NCBI GenBank assembly: GCA_902761225.1
Contig: CACWJQ010000047.1
Location: forward strand, 1-40,366
DNA from: an uncultured Lachnospiraceae bacterium
GTDB lineage: Bacteria; Bacillota; Clostridia; Lachnospirales; Lachnospiraceae
Direction: 5' to 3'
Length of the DNA: 40,366 bases
Shown: piece after piece, positions 16,953 through 25,695 of the stretch
Layout: the number at the start of each line of letters is the position of its first letter
Numbering within the stretch: position 1 is the first letter of the stretch
Program-made: the position numbers and the translations under genes
Notes under the pieces: model-generated
Databases searched by the model: none
What the model saw: the letters and a program-made list of their open reading frames with translations, nothing else
Told to the model about the DNA's origin: nothing

Positions 16953-17390
16953 TCAGAACTTATCCTTTTGGGAATATTTCTCTTCACAATACCTGCATCT
17001 GTAGATCTCTTTTTCTTCATCCGCAAGGAAGAAGATATGAGGGAGCTCCTGCTCAATCGAGGTGATGCATCTGGGATTGTGGCACTTTATGACATTCCTT
17101 ACTTCCCTGGGAAGCTTGAGGCTTCTCTTTTCGATTATCTCACCGGCTTTGATGACATTTATGGTGATGTTATGGTCAATGAATGCAAGAACATCAAGAT
17201 CGAGAGTATCGATATCGCATTCAACCTTCAGGATATCCTTCTTACCCATTATCTTGGAACGTGCATTTTTGATTATGGCGACAGTACAGTCCATCTTGTC
17301 CAGTCCGAGATGCTCATATATGCTCATGGACTTTCCGGCCTGTATATGGTCAAGGACGAAGCCTTCTTCAATCTTACCTACGTTAAGCAT
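16953..17390 (-). CDS. pyrI: Aspartate carbamoyltransferase regulatory subunit
   Basis: A 145-residue regulatory chain of aspartate transcarbamoylase. The N-terminal allosteric nucleotide-binding domain has the typical MLNVGKIEEGFVLDHI and GKSMSIYEHLGL. The C-terminal zinc domain carries four Cys as CHNPRC (C103, C108) and CRYC (C132, C135). It binds ATP, CTP or UTP and makes the enzyme allosteric. The start at 17390 has CGGAGG just before it. It lies 42 bp downstream of pyrB on the same strand, a usual pyrB-pyrI pair in Clostridia. No strong terminator is seen after it, only a weak 5-bp hairpin, so some read-through into the diguanylate cyclase gene is possible. Confidence 0.95.
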   Translation of the reverse strand: MLNVGKIEEGFVLDHIQAGKSMSIYEHLGLDKMDCTVAIIKNARSKIMGKKDILKVECDIDTLDLDVLAFIDHNITINVIKAGEIIEKRSLKLPREVRNVIKCHNPRCITSIEQELPHIFFLADEEKEIYRCRYCEEKYSQKDKF

Positions 17391-17432
17391 TTCTACCTCC
17401 GTTTCGCTGCAAAGCGATATTTATCCATTCAT

Positions 17433-18353
17433 TTAAGTCTCTGCGTTCAGTCCCAGCAGTGTCATTATCAGAGCCATTCTGACATACATTCCGTATTTAA
17501 CCTGCTTGAAGTAGCATGCTCTGGGATCTTCATCCACCTCTACCGATATCTCGTTGACTCTGGGAAGAGGGTGGAGTACCAGCATATCTCTGCTTGCAAG
17601 ATCCAGCTTTTCCTTGGTGAGGATGTAGAAATCCTTGAGTCTTACGTAATCCTCTTCGTTGAAGAATCTCTCCTTCTGGACTCTGGTCATGTAGAGCATA
17701 TTGAGCTCAGCTATGACATCCTCGAGCTTGATGACTTCCCTGTAGGGGATGTTCTTTTCCTTAAGCATATCGATGATGTAATCGGGAACCTTCAGCTCGG
17801 GAGGGGAGATGAATACAAAACTGATATTTTCATATCTCACAAGAGCGTTGATGAGGGAGTGGACCGTACGTCCGAATTTCAGGTCGCCGCAGAGACCTAT
17901 TGTGAAGTTGCTGAGGCTTCCGTGCATTGTCCTTATGGTCATCAGGTCAGCAAGAGTCTGGGTGGGATGCTGATGTCCGCCGTCGCCTGCATTTATGACC
18001 GGTATCTCTGATTTTGAGGCAGCAACAAAGGCGGCACCTTCCTTGGGATGTCTCATGGCGCAGATATCGGCGTACTGTGAGATCACCTTTATGGTGTCGG
18101 ATACACTTTCTCCCTTGGCTGCAGAGGAAGATCCCGCATCGGAAAATCCTATAACCTTTCCGCCGAGACGGAGCATTGCCGCCTCAAAGGAAAGCCTTGT
18201 TCTGGTGCTAGGTTCGTAGAAAGCAGTGGCCAGTATTTTGCCGTCGCAGACATGGGCGTATTTTTCGGGGCTTATCTCGATGTCTGCGGCAAGATCAAAG
18301 AGCTCGTCCAGCTCCTGAGTCGTGAAATCAAGCGGACTCATAAGATGTCTCAT
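17433..18353 (-). CDS. pyrB: Aspartate carbamoyltransferase catalytic subunit
   Basis: A 306-residue enzyme that joins carbamoyl phosphate and aspartate to carbamoyl aspartate, the committed step of pyrimidine synthesis. The carbamoyl-phosphate motif [13 protein letters not shown] lies at residues 45-57, and [14 protein letters not shown] and HPLPRVNEI are also present. The length is normal and the sequence looks intact. AAGGAGGAGA lies 10 bp before the start. Only about 50 bp separate it from the terminator of the upstream nitroreductase gene, which leaves no room for a PyrR-type or leader-peptide attenuator. Control is therefore more likely allosteric through PyrI, or by a simple promoter. 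Confidence 0.96.
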   Translation of the reverse strand: MRHLMSPLDFTTQELDELFDLAADIEISPEKYAHVCDGKILATAFYEPSTRTRLSFEAAMLRLGGKVIGFSDAGSSSAAKGESVSDTIKVISQYADICAMRHPKEGAAFVAASKSEIPVINAGDGGHQHPTQTLADLMTIRTMHGSLSNFTIGLCGDLKFGRTVHSLINALVRYENISFVFISPPELKVPDYIIDMLKEKNIPYREVIKLEDVIAELNMLYMTRVQKERFFNEEDYVRLKDFYILTKEKLDLASRDMLVLHPLPRVNEISVEVDEDPRACYFKQVKYGMYVRMALIMTLLGLNAET

Positions 18354-18402
18354 AAAAAAATCTCCTCCTTAGTAACTGACACGGTATTTCGCGGCAGTTC
18401 CT

Positions 18403-18432
18403 TAAAAAAGGACTGAAAATGAATTTCAGCCC
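18403..18432 (-). terminator. Rho-independent terminator after the nitroreductase gene
   Basis: On the minus strand, GGGCTGAAA and TTTCAGTCC pair around a short loop and are followed by six T. The hairpin begins 8 bp after the nitroreductase stop codon and isolates that gene from pyrB. Confidence 0.85.
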
Positions 18433-18440
18433 TTGAATGA

Positions 18441-18980
18441 TCAATTCCTGTATGTAACTAAATCCGAAAGCTCCTTGCGGTTTGGAGCAGCGGGTGATTC
18501 GTCTGAATATCCGACAGCAATGAGAGCTGTAAGTATCTGGCCTTCCGGAATGCCGATAACTTCAGCAGCGTTGTCATCATAGAGTCCCATGATCACAGTT
18601 GAAAGTCCTGCATCATATGCTGCGAGACAGAAAGTCTGAGCTGCGATACCGGAATCAAACATCTGCCATCCGCTGCCTAACGGAGTGGATGCCGATCCGT
18701 CTCTTTCATAGCCGCTTCTCTTGTCGATGATGCTGAGGGCAACCACCATGGGAGCATTTCTCATGATGTTACCGTTTCCTGCCCAGATTTCTGTGCATGC
18801 TGCAAGCTTATCCTTGGATTCGCCTGTCAGTACCGTATAACGGGTGACCTGGGTGTTCTTCCAGCTGGGGGCAAAGCGTGCGGTATCTATAACCGAATCG
18901 ATCAGTTCTCTTGATACCTCGCGGGATGTATCGAATTTACGAATGCTGCGACGTTCTTTGATGCATTTTACCGTTTCCAT
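18441..18980 (-). CDS. Nitroreductase-family flavoprotein
   Basis: A 179-residue protein of the FMN-dependent nitroreductase family. It begins with the hallmark CIKERRSIRKF, whose Arg residues bind the FMN phosphate. ARFAPSWKNTQ is the usual second flavin-binding stretch, and IAAQTFCLAAYDAGLST followed by MGLYDD and the tail LIAVGYSDESP are also typical. Members reduce nitro compounds, quinones or flavins with NAD(P)H; the natural substrate here is unknown. AAGGAGG lies just upstream of the start. It is a single gene with its own promoter (TTTCAA/ATTCTA on the plus strand at 19014-19042) and its own terminator. Confidence 0.9.
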   Translation of the reverse strand: METVKCIKERRSIRKFDTSREVSRELIDSVIDTARFAPSWKNTQVTRYTVLTGESKDKLAACTEIWAGNGNIMRNAPMVVALSIIDKRSGYERDGSASTPLGSGWQMFDSGIAAQTFCLAAYDAGLSTVIMGLYDDNAAEVIGIPEGQILTALIAVGYSDESPAAPNRKELSDLVTYRN

Positions 18981-19013
18981 ATCGTCCCTCCTTATAAAAA
19001 TCTACCGCTGAAA

Positions 19014-19042
19014 ATTCTACCATTGAGAGATATATTTTTCAA
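19014..19042 (-). promoter_or_regulatory. Promoter of the nitroreductase gene
   Basis: On the minus strand, TTGAAA (19042-19037) and TAGAAT (19019-19014) are separated by exactly 17 bp, about 35 bp before the start codon. Confidence 0.65.
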
Positions 19043-19100
19043 CGTCCCCGGAAAATATTGATGGAGGTTTTGGAATAATCATACAGTTCGGCACCCGCAC

Positions 19101-19129
19101 TTTAATTGTCTGAAGATTTGTGGTATATT
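19101..19129 (+). promoter_or_regulatory. Promoter of the transglutaminase-like gene (extended -10)
   Basis: A TGGTATATT extended -10 lies at 19121-19129, with a weak TTTAAT -35 at 19101-19106 (17-bp spacer). The start codon is 57 bp downstream. It is divergent from the nitroreductase promoter. Confidence 0.5.
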
Positions 19130-19185
19130 CAATTATGTATAAATGTGCGTTTTTGCCGAATATTCCGCGTTTGAAAGGAGAGGGC

Positions 19186-20817
19186 ATGGGCTTTTTGAAG
19201 AAGCTTGGATATGGGCTTATGGCTGTTATCATAGCCATCTGCGTATTCGTGCTTCTCTGTGCCCTGAATCCAAAACTGACCGAAAGCATAAGCGGTATAC
19301 TGTACGGTGAGGACGGCAGGAGCGGACTGATCGGAGGCAGGACTCTTGAGGACGATGAAGTCAGGGCTCCGGGCGTGCTGCCGGGAGGCGTTGTGATCCA
19401 TCCTTCGGATGATGCCGATCCTGCAGCTCTGGTTCCTTATACACCTTACAGCGGTACTATCACCACGATACCGGAGAATGTGCTTGGAAGGAACGGACTT
19501 GCTCCCGTATCCGGCACCGGCCAGGAACTTACAGAGGTTCAGGCTAAGGAAGTTACCGGAAGCATTGACAAGGGATCGCTGGGTGAAGATCTTGATTTCG
19601 ACCCGTTGTTCTATCCTTACTATGCGATGCTGGATGATACAACCCGGGCACTTTACAGACAGATATATGCCAACGCACGTGACATGAATGCGGCATTTGC
19701 CCCGTGTGAGGATGTTAATACGGATCAGGTCCAGTATGCCTTCGAAGCCGTGTTCGGAGATCATCCCGAACTCTTTTACGTACAGACCGCATACACGGAG
19801 AAATACACTCCTGACAAGAAGGTCATCGAGATAGATCTGTCCTACTACACCATAGCCAATGACATTGAGAATGCCAGGGCGCAGTTTGAAAGTGCCGCAG
19901 GAGCAATTGAGGAGGCGGCCAGGCAGTACAGCGATGACTATTCGAGAGAAAAGTATGTACACGATACGCTTGTTGCAGGCGTTGTGTATGATGCATCCGC
20001 ACCGATGGACCAGAGTGCATACAGTGCTCTTGTAAATGGCAGGAGCGTATGCGCCGGCTATGCCAGAGCATTTCAGTATGTGTGCCAGAAGCTGGGAATT
20101 CCCGCATATTACTGTGCGGGGACCTCGGGGGAGGACCATGCCTGGAATATTGTTAAACTAAGTGACGGATATTATAATGTTGATGTTACATGGGATGATG
20201 CGGATCCCGCCTCCTATGATTACTTCAACAGGACTGACGGGGATTATGCAGGGACCCATGTAAGAAAGAGTCTTTCAGTATATCTTCCCGCATGCGGGGG
20301 AACACAGTTCAGAGGACTTGAGAGCGGTGCACCTGCCACGCAGGATGAAGAGACAGAGCTGCCCACGGAAAGAGAAGGGTACGATCCTTACTTTGATCCT
20401 TTCATCAATAACGATCCACAGGAACCGCTTGATTATGAGAAGGAACATCCGGAGGATGTGTCCGGGAACGGAGGCACCGGACCTGATAATACGGTGGTAC
20501 CCCATTCCGACGCCGCAGCCCAGCTTGCGATATACGGTCTGAAGGAAAGCGATGCTCTCACCACTGTTCAGGATTATTACAAAGATTGTAAGGTTCAGCT
20601 GGTGTCATGCGGAATGGGAGATCACAGATTCTACAATGTGGTTCCCGAGTCGCTGTTCAGGACTATAGAGAGCGAATACGGAAAGGGAAATTACCTGACC
20701 GGATATATGGACAGCGCGCTTAAGACCATAGGCGCCACCGGATGCAATATCGTTATCCAGGCCGAGAGACTCGGGGGCGGTTATTACCGGGTATGGCATA
20801 ACGTGTACGTTTGGTAG
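19186..20817 (+). CDS. Membrane-anchored transglutaminase-like protein
   Basis: A 543-residue protein. ATG 19186 has AAAGGAG at 19174-19180. A single hydrophobic segment at residues 8-27 (YGLMAVIIAICVFVLLCAL) acts as a signal anchor, with the rest expected outside the cell. The middle holds a transglutaminase-like domain with a complete triad: Cys 289 in RSVCAGYARAF, His 318 in GEDHAWN and Asp 333 in YYNVDVTWDD. Such domains often act as peptidases or cell-wall modifying enzymes in Firmicutes. A region rich in Asp, Glu, Pro and Asn (about residues 385-445) looks like a flexible linker, followed by a short C-terminal domain of about 100 residues. It opens a tightly packed operon with a GGDEF gene, trpS and a glycosyltransferase. 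The function is not known. Confidence 0.82.
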   Translation: MGFLKKLGYGLMAVIIAICVFVLLCALNPKLTESISGILYGEDGRSGLIGGRTLEDDEVRAPGVLPGGVVIHPSDDADPAALVPYTPYSGTITTIPENVLGRNGLAPVSGTGQELTEVQAKEVTGSIDKGSLGEDLDFDPLFYPYYAMLDDTTRALYRQIYANARDMNAAFAPCEDVNTDQVQYAFEAVFGDHPELFYVQTAYTEKYTPDKKVIEIDLSYYTIANDIENARAQFESAAGAIEEAARQYSDDYSREKYVHDTLVAGVVYDASAPMDQSAYSALVNGRSVCAGYARAFQYVCQKLGIPAYYCAGTSGEDHAWNIVKLSDGYYNVDVTWDDADPASYDYFNRTDGDYAGTHVRKSLSVYLPACGGTQFRGLESGAPATQDEETELPTEREGYDPYFDPFINNDPQEPLDYEKEHPEDVSGNGGTGPDNTVVPHSDAAAQLAIYGLKESDALTTVQDYYKDCKVQLVSCGMGDHRFYNVVPESLFRTIESEYGKGNYLTGYMDSALKTIGATGCNIVIQAERLGGGYYRVWHNVYVW

Positions 20818-20836
20818 GGTAAGAATAGGGGAGAAT

Positions 20837-21541
20837 ATGAATCCTTATCTGTTATTCAACTTGGGAGTGGACGGATTTGCAATCCTGGTTCTTTTCATAC
20901 TTCTGTATACCAGTCTTGTCAGTCATGACAATACCGTGGATGTACGATTTATGAGAAGGACTCTGCTGATGCTGCTTTTGGTCCTTTTGTTTGATTTTTT
21001 CACATGGATCATGATAGGCAGACCCGGCTCCACTGTTCATGTACTGATGAACATAGTCATAACTCTGTACTATATGTGTCAGATCTATGCGGTGGTGGTA
21101 TGGGCGCAGTATGTACAGTACAGGGTTAACAGAGTTCTTATGAGCAGGAAGAATACCTGGATATCCATTGTGCTCCCTCTGGGAACGGTATTTGTACTGC
21201 TGCTTACGAATCCGCTGACGCATTATACCTTCAATATAACTTCCGGCAACGAATATGAAAGAGGCCCCTTAAGTACTCCCATATGTCTGCTCGTTATGGG
21301 ATATCTGGTGGTCACCAGTATATGGGTCCTGTATAAGAGAAGCAAAGAGATGCTGGCAAGCAGGAGAAGAGAGTATGCGATCCTTGCGGGATTTGTCGTG
21401 GCTCCCTTTATAGGTGTAGTTATCCAGCTGTCTCATTATGGTGTCAGCCTTATATGGACGCTGACATCAATAAGCATGCTGATGCTCTATATCAACAGAT
21501 CCAGGGAGCCGAATCGGATGAGAGACTTACACTCATACTGA
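20837..21541 (+). CDS. Membrane part of a broken diguanylate cyclase gene (N-terminal fragment)
   Basis: A 234-residue reading frame with about seven hydrophobic segments (for example DGFAILVLFILLYTSLV, TLLMLLLVLLFDFFTWIMIG and IVLPLGTVFVLLL). This resembles the multi-TM sensor part of membrane GGDEF proteins. The last true residues are LTSISMLMLYIN, where such proteins normally continue into the GGDEF domain. Here the frame then gives an unrelated tail (RSREPNRMRDLHSY) and stops. The GGDEF domain continues in another frame directly after. About 40-50 residues that normally join the parts, including the conserved D-x-LTGLxNR motif, are missing. AGGGGAG lies just before ATG 20837. The gene is probably inactive unless the sequence is wrong. 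Confidence 0.78.
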   Translation: MNPYLLFNLGVDGFAILVLFILLYTSLVSHDNTVDVRFMRRTLLMLLLVLLFDFFTWIMIGRPGSTVHVLMNIVITLYYMCQIYAVVVWAQYVQYRVNRVLMSRKNTWISIVLPLGTVFVLLLTNPLTHYTFNITSGNEYERGPLSTPICLLVMGYLVVTSIWVLYKRSKEMLASRRREYAILAGFVVAPFIGVVIQLSHYGVSLIWTLTSISMLMLYINRSREPNRMRDLHSY

Positions 21542-21927
21542 TGGATGTTGATAAGTTCAAGCTCATTAACGATGAGCTGGGACATGATATGGGAGATGTG
21601 GCACTGAGGGAAGTGGCTGAGATCATAAGGCAGTCTTTTTCCAGCGGGCATAATTTCATCTCAAGATACGGAGGGGATGAGTTCGTTGTCGTGATCCCGC
21701 AGGTTGACGATCCCAGAATGATAGACGGCTTTATGAAATCGCTGAATTCCAATCTGGAGCATTTTAACGGTACCGGTGATTTCCCGAAGAAGCTGAGTAT
21801 AAGCTGCGGAGTTGCCTTCTATCCTAAGGATGGCATTAACACACCCGAAGATCTTCTGAAAGCTGCTGATGCACAGATGTATGAGGAGAAGTCCCGCCAT
21901 CACCAGCTTATGGGATATAAAAGATAA
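21454..21927 (+). CDS. GGDEF domain fragment of the broken diguanylate cyclase gene
   Basis: The frame from about 21490 encodes the main part of a GGDEF domain: RLTLILMDVDKFKLINDELG, GHDMGDVAL, the active site RYGGDEF and a normal C-terminus with ISCGVAFYPKDG and ADAQMYEEK. The formal ATG at 21454 lies inside the upstream frame and has no ribosome site, so it is probably not a real start. Together with 20837-21541 this is one original gene, damaged at about 21495-21515 by an internal deletion with a frame change. The RxxD inhibitory site is absent (SGHN at that position). The remaining piece lacks the first helix of the domain, so activity is doubtful. It lies 23 bp before trpS. Confidence 0.8.
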   Translation: MDADINKHADALYQQIQGAESDERLTLILMDVDKFKLINDELGHDMGDVALREVAEIIRQSFSSGHNFISRYGGDEFVVVIPQVDDPRMIDGFMKSLNSNLEHFNGTGDFPKKLSISCGVAFYPKDGINTPEDLLKAADAQMYEEKSRHHQLMGYKR

Positions 21928-21950
21928 AAATGATCGGAGAATGAATTGTA

Positions 21951-22991
21951 ATGAGTGAAAATGCAAATGTAACAGTGAGTGCACAGAGCGAAGCTCCAAA
22001 GAAGAAGGTTATGCTGTCCGGAATACAGCCAAGCGGAGACCTTCATCTGGGAAACTACCTGGGAGCCATCAAAAACTGGGGAGCAAGATCGGAAGAATTC
22101 GACTGCTATTACTTCATGGCAGACCTGCATACCATAACCGTAAGACAGGAGCCTGCGGAGCTCAGAAGGAGAACTCTTGAACAGCTTGCTCTTTATATCG
22201 CATGCGGTCTTGATCCTGAGAAGAATACTCTTTTCATCCAGTCTCAGGTACCTGCACATGCCCAGCTCGGATGGGTGCTCCAGTGCTATACCATGTTCGG
22301 TGAACTTACCAGAATGACACAGTTCAAGGATAAGTCGGAAAAGCATAAGGACAATATCAATGCCGGGCTTTTTGCATATCCTTCACTTATGGCTGCGGAT
22401 ATCCTTCTGTACAGACCCGATTTTGTTCCGGTTGGAGAAGACCAGAAGCAGCATGTGGAACTTACCAGAAACATCGCCACCAGGTTCAATTCCATATACG
22501 GTGAGGTGTTCAAGATTCCCGAGCCCTATATCGCAAAGACAGGGGCGAGGATCTACGGACTTACCACACCTGATTCCAAGATGAGTAAATCGATCCCTGA
22601 AGGATGCGTATTCCTTATGGATGATCCCGATACCATTGCCAGAAAGTTCAAGCGCGCCATAACTGATTCGGATACCGAGCGCTGCGTAAGATTCGATAAG
22701 GAAAATAAGCCCGGTGTATCCAATCTTATGAACATCTACAGTACCGTTACCGGCAAGAGCTTCGAAGAGATCGAGGCTGAGTTCGAAGGTAAGGGCTACG
22801 GAGTGTTCAAGCCTGCTGTAGGAGAAGCTGTTATAGAGACCCTCAGGCCTATCAGGGAGGAAGCCTCCAGGATCATGAAGGATAAGGCATACCTTGAGTC
22901 TGTATATAAGGACGGAGCTGCAAGGGCTTCAAGAGTTGCTGACAGAACTCTTGCCAAGGTATACAAGAAGATAGGATTCGCATTACTGTAA
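21951..22991 (+). CDS. trpS: Tryptophanyl-tRNA synthetase
   Basis: A 346-residue class I synthetase that charges tRNA-Trp. SGIQPSGDLHLGNYLGA includes the HIGH-type motif (HLGN near residue 31), and KMSKS lies at 210-214. LMAADILLY and GEDQKQHVELTR are family hallmarks for substrate binding. The length is normal and the gene looks intact. ATG 21951 has CGGAGA upstream at 21935-21940. The stop codon is directly followed by the start of the glycosyltransferase gene, so these are translated together. No T-box leader was seen near it: the upstream 23 bp are too short, so any regulation must come from the start of the operon. Confidence 0.96.
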   Translation: MSENANVTVSAQSEAPKKKVMLSGIQPSGDLHLGNYLGAIKNWGARSEEFDCYYFMADLHTITVRQEPAELRRRTLEQLALYIACGLDPEKNTLFIQSQVPAHAQLGWVLQCYTMFGELTRMTQFKDKSEKHKDNINAGLFAYPSLMAADILLYRPDFVPVGEDQKQHVELTRNIATRFNSIYGEVFKIPEPYIAKTGARIYGLTTPDSKMSKSIPEGCVFLMDDPDTIARKFKRAITDSDTERCVRFDKENKPGVSNLMNIYSTVTGKSFEEIEAEFEGKGYGVFKPAVGEAVIETLRPIREEASRIMKDKAYLESVYKDGAARASRVADRTLAKVYKKIGFALL

Positions 22992-24848
22992 ATGATCCGT
23001 TTTTTAATCAGGAAAATAAAACAAAAAGGTCTCGGCGCCGTTGTCAGGCTCTGTCTGCTGAGGATAAGGCATTTCTTCAGGATGCTTGCTTCGGGAAGCG
23101 GGATCAGGGCTGCATATATGGTCAGTATAGGAAGGCTTAAGTATGCAGACTATAACGCGTTCATAAAGCTTGAGGAGGCTAAGATACCTCATGAGGATGA
23201 TCTTACGGATCATCCCCTGGTGTCCATCGTCATCCCTGTTTATAACATAGAAGACCGGTTCCTAAGGCCCTGTCTCGACTCGTGTCTGGACCAGATCTAT
23301 CCCAACGTGGAGATATGTGTATCGGACGATAATTCCAGCATGGCATCTGTCAGGGATACTCTTAAAGAGTATGAGGCAAGGTACGATAATTTCCATGTCA
23401 TGTACCGCAGTGAAAACGGCAGGATATCTGAAAATACCAACTCCGCACTTTCGCTTGCAAAGGGTGAGTTCGTGGCACTGGTTGACGATGACGATCTCCT
23501 GGAGCCCTATTCAATACTGGAGCTTGTAAGATACGTGAACGATCACCCCGGTACCGATGTGGTCTATTCCGATGAGGATATGCTCTCAGAGGACGGTACC
23601 GACAGACATGATCCCAAGTTCAAGCCGGACTGGTCGCCGGATTCATTCTTTTCCATCATGTATACCTGTCATCTGTGCATGATAAGAAGGTCTCTCATCG
23701 AACAGGTGGGAGGATTCGATAAGAGATATGACGGAGCCCAGGATTATGATCTTCTGATGAAGATCTCGGAGATCACAGATGGTATCGGTCACGTGCCGCA
23801 GATGCTGTATCACTGGAGAGAGATAAAGGGGTCCACGGCTCTTGATATGGGAGCCAAGGCCTATCTTAAGGATGCTACCGAGAACCTTAAAAAGGCTGCA
23901 ATGGAAAGACGCGGTCAGAAGGGAAGGATAGAGTGGTGCGGCCGTAAGGATGTTGTTCAGTGCTATGCCGTATACGATCCCCGAGAAGATGACCTTGTAA
24001 GCATAGTCATCCCTTCCAAGGATAATTTTGAAGTATTAAAAAGATGTATCGACAGCATTTTTGAAGTTCCTGCCAGAGTTGCCTTTGAGGTCATTGTGGT
24101 GGACAACGGATCCGAAAAGGATAAGGACAGATATGCCGGATATCTTGCAGAGAAGAATTGCACTTACATCTATGAGCCGCTGAAGTTCAATTTCTCGAAA
24201 ATGTGCAATATCGGCGCATCCCATGCAAAGGGCAATATCATCCTGTTCCTCAATGATGATATAAAGGTTCAGGGTGATGGCTGGCTTGCACGTATGGCCG
24301 GACATGCCGTCCTTGATCATGTGGGAGCTGTCGGATGCAAGCTGTATTACCCGAAGGGCAATATGATACAGCACTGCGGAGTTGTCAATACAGGGATAGG
24401 TCCCGGACATGCTTTCTACGGAATAGACGACAGCGATGCCGTCTGCTACGGAGGAAGGAATCTTCTTCCCTACAATTTCAGTGTGGTCACGGGCGCTGCT
24501 TTGATGGTGACCAGGGATAAGTTCTATGAGGCGGGCGGATTCGATGAATCGCTGATCGTGGCATATAATGATGTGGCGCTTTGCTTTTCACTTCTTGAGC
24601 ATGGCTACAGGAATGTCTTAAGACCTGATGTGGCTCTGATACATTATGAGTCTGTGAGCAGGGGACTTGATTCCGAGAATGAAGAGAAGACAAAGAGAAG
24701 GATTGCCGAGATGGAAAGGCTGTATGAGCTTCATCCGTCCATGAAGGGAGTCGATCCCTGTTACAATCCCAATCTTAAAAGAGACAATGCCGACTTTTTG
24801 TACGGTGAGCCTGTTCTTGTTGAAAACGAAAGAAAACCGGAGGTGTAA
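22992..24848 (+). CDS. Glycosyltransferase with two GT2 domains
   Basis: A 618-residue protein with two family-2 glycosyltransferase (GT-A) domains. The first starts near residue 75 with PLVSIVIPVYN, carries the acidic stretch VALVDDDDLLEP and ends near GAQDYDLLMKIS. The second starts near residue 335 with DLVSIVIPSKDNFEVLKRCI, has VDNGSEKDKD and ILFLNDDIKV, and ends with GGFDESLIVAYNDVALCF. Tandem GT2 proteins like this build O-antigen-like, teichoic-acid-like or glycoprotein sugar chains. The sugar and acceptor are not predictable. A short basic N-terminal region (residues 1-45) may attach to the membrane. ATG 22992 follows the trpS stop directly and lacks a good ribosome site, so it relies on coupling. 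A biosynthetic sugar gene behind trpS is unusual. Confidence 0.88.
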   Translation: MIRFLIRKIKQKGLGAVVRLCLLRIRHFFRMLASGSGIRAAYMVSIGRLKYADYNAFIKLEEAKIPHEDDLTDHPLVSIVIPVYNIEDRFLRPCLDSCLDQIYPNVEICVSDDNSSMASVRDTLKEYEARYDNFHVMYRSENGRISENTNSALSLAKGEFVALVDDDDLLEPYSILELVRYVNDHPGTDVVYSDEDMLSEDGTDRHDPKFKPDWSPDSFFSIMYTCHLCMIRRSLIEQVGGFDKRYDGAQDYDLLMKISEITDGIGHVPQMLYHWREIKGSTALDMGAKAYLKDATENLKKAAMERRGQKGRIEWCGRKDVVQCYAVYDPREDDLVSIVIPSKDNFEVLKRCIDSIFEVPARVAFEVIVVDNGSEKDKDRYAGYLAEKNCTYIYEPLKFNFSKMCNIGASHAKGNIILFLNDDIKVQGDGWLARMAGHAVLDHVGAVGCKLYYPKGNMIQHCGVVNTGIGPGHAFYGIDDSDAVCYGGRNLLPYNFSVVTGAALMVTRDKFYEAGGFDESLIVAYNDVALCFSLLEHGYRNVLRPDVALIHYESVSRGLDSENEEKTKRRIAEMERLYELHPSMKGVDPCYNPNLKRDNADFLYGEPVLVENERKPEV

Positions 24849-24849
24849 G

Positions 24850-25323
24850 ATGGCATTAAATGAAGCATGTGCAAAGCTTGAAGAAACAGTTAATTCCTAT
24901 ATCTTCCACAAGAATGAAGACACCAATTTAAAGCTCAGGGAAGAACTGGTGGACTTCATTGGCAGAAATGATACGATCTATACCTCTGTCAGGATACTTA
25001 AAAAGGGAGCTTCATTCGTTGATGTGGCAGGAGAGGTGAGTGCGGACGGATCAAGACCAATCTCCATCAGCCTTGTCGGTGCATCTGACGGAGTGTGGAT
25101 CCCGGCCTTTACATCATCTGAACAGAAGAACCTGGGACCGGGACATGAACTTCTCGAGACAGGTATCATCTGGCTTCTTGACTATGCACTGTCTGTCAAT
25201 GATGTAAGTGGAGTTACGATCAATCCCTTCGGAGAGCAGATCAATCTTGACCGCGATTCCATAAGAAGCCTTCTGAGGGCTGCAAATGTTGAGGAAGACT
25301 TCGAAAAGAAGGACGAAGCGTAA
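24850..25323 (+). CDS. SseB-like protein
   Basis: A 157-residue soluble protein. ATG 24850 is chosen because CGGAGGTG precedes it and the glycosyltransferase stop lies 2 bp upstream; longer in-frame starts overlap that gene. The central IPAFTSSEQ and the C-terminal VSGVTINPFGEQINLDRDSI match the SseB N-terminal domain family, in which GLxINPFGxxxxL is the typical ending. The biochemical role of this family is not established outside type III secretion regulators and a few enhancers. It is the fifth gene of the operon and probably co-expressed with the glycosyltransferase. Confidence 0.7.
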   Translation: MALNEACAKLEETVNSYIFHKNEDTNLKLREELVDFIGRNDTIYTSVRILKKGASFVDVAGEVSADGSRPISISLVGASDGVWIPAFTSSEQKNLGPGHELLETGIIWLLDYALSVNDVSGVTINPFGEQINLDRDSIRSLLRAANVEEDFEKKDEA

Positions 25324-25359
25324 GCTTACGGAGCCGTCAAACTGACACGGAGTGACAAA

Positions 25360-25620
25360 GTGAACGAGGATTATTACAGAGGAATTGAATATCCTGAAAG
25401 GGAAGCCACCGAGGAATTTATCAACGAGGTCATAGCGCATCTCGACAATGAGCTTGAGATAGGTGCGGTAAAGATGACTGTTGAGATGGATGATCATCAG
25501 GAAGAGCACTCAAGGGTCTCGCACAAATGCTCCAAGGCATACGGGCGTGAAGCCACAACCATGATAGCCCAGCTCGACATGATCCATGATCTGTATCTGT
25601 CGGATCTTAAGGATGAGTGA
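25360..25620 (+). CDS. Small hypothetical protein, acidic
   Basis: An 86-residue protein beginning at GTG 25360, with a weak ribosome site CGGAGTG at 25348-25354. It contains many Glu, Asp and His (for example MTVEMDDHQEEHSR). No signal, membrane segment or known motif was recognised. It is 36 bp downstream of the SseB-like gene and ends 41 bp before the CIRCE element, whose hairpin could serve as the operon terminator. Confidence 0.6.
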   Translation: MNEDYYRGIEYPEREATEEFINEVIAHLDNELEIGAVKMTVEMDDHQEEHSRVSHKCSKAYGREATTMIAQLDMIHDLYLSDLKDE

Positions 25621-25661
25621 TCCGGGTTTTACGGGTGGATATACAGGTATTTTGATAATTG

Positions 25662-25688
25662 TTAGCACTCAGAGCATCTGAGTGCTAA
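25662..25688. promoter_or_regulatory. CIRCE element (HrcA operator) upstream of htpG
   Basis: TTAGCACTC, nine bases, then GAGTGCTAA is a perfect match to the CIRCE consensus bound by the heat-shock repressor HrcA. It lies 8 bp before the -35 of the htpG promoter. Being a palindrome followed by six T, it can also work as a terminator for the upstream operon. Confidence 0.95.
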
Positions 25689-25695
25689 TTTTTTA

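Noticed and set aside
16968-18011. Plus-strand frame of 347 codons over pyrI and pyrB
   Set aside because: The minus strand carries pyrB and pyrI with all active-site and zinc motifs; the plus frame is a shadow.
18354-18402. PyrR attenuator or leader peptide before pyrB
   Set aside because: Only about 50 bp separate the nitroreductase terminator and the pyrB ribosome site; the hairpin with T run fits best as the terminator of the nitroreductase gene.
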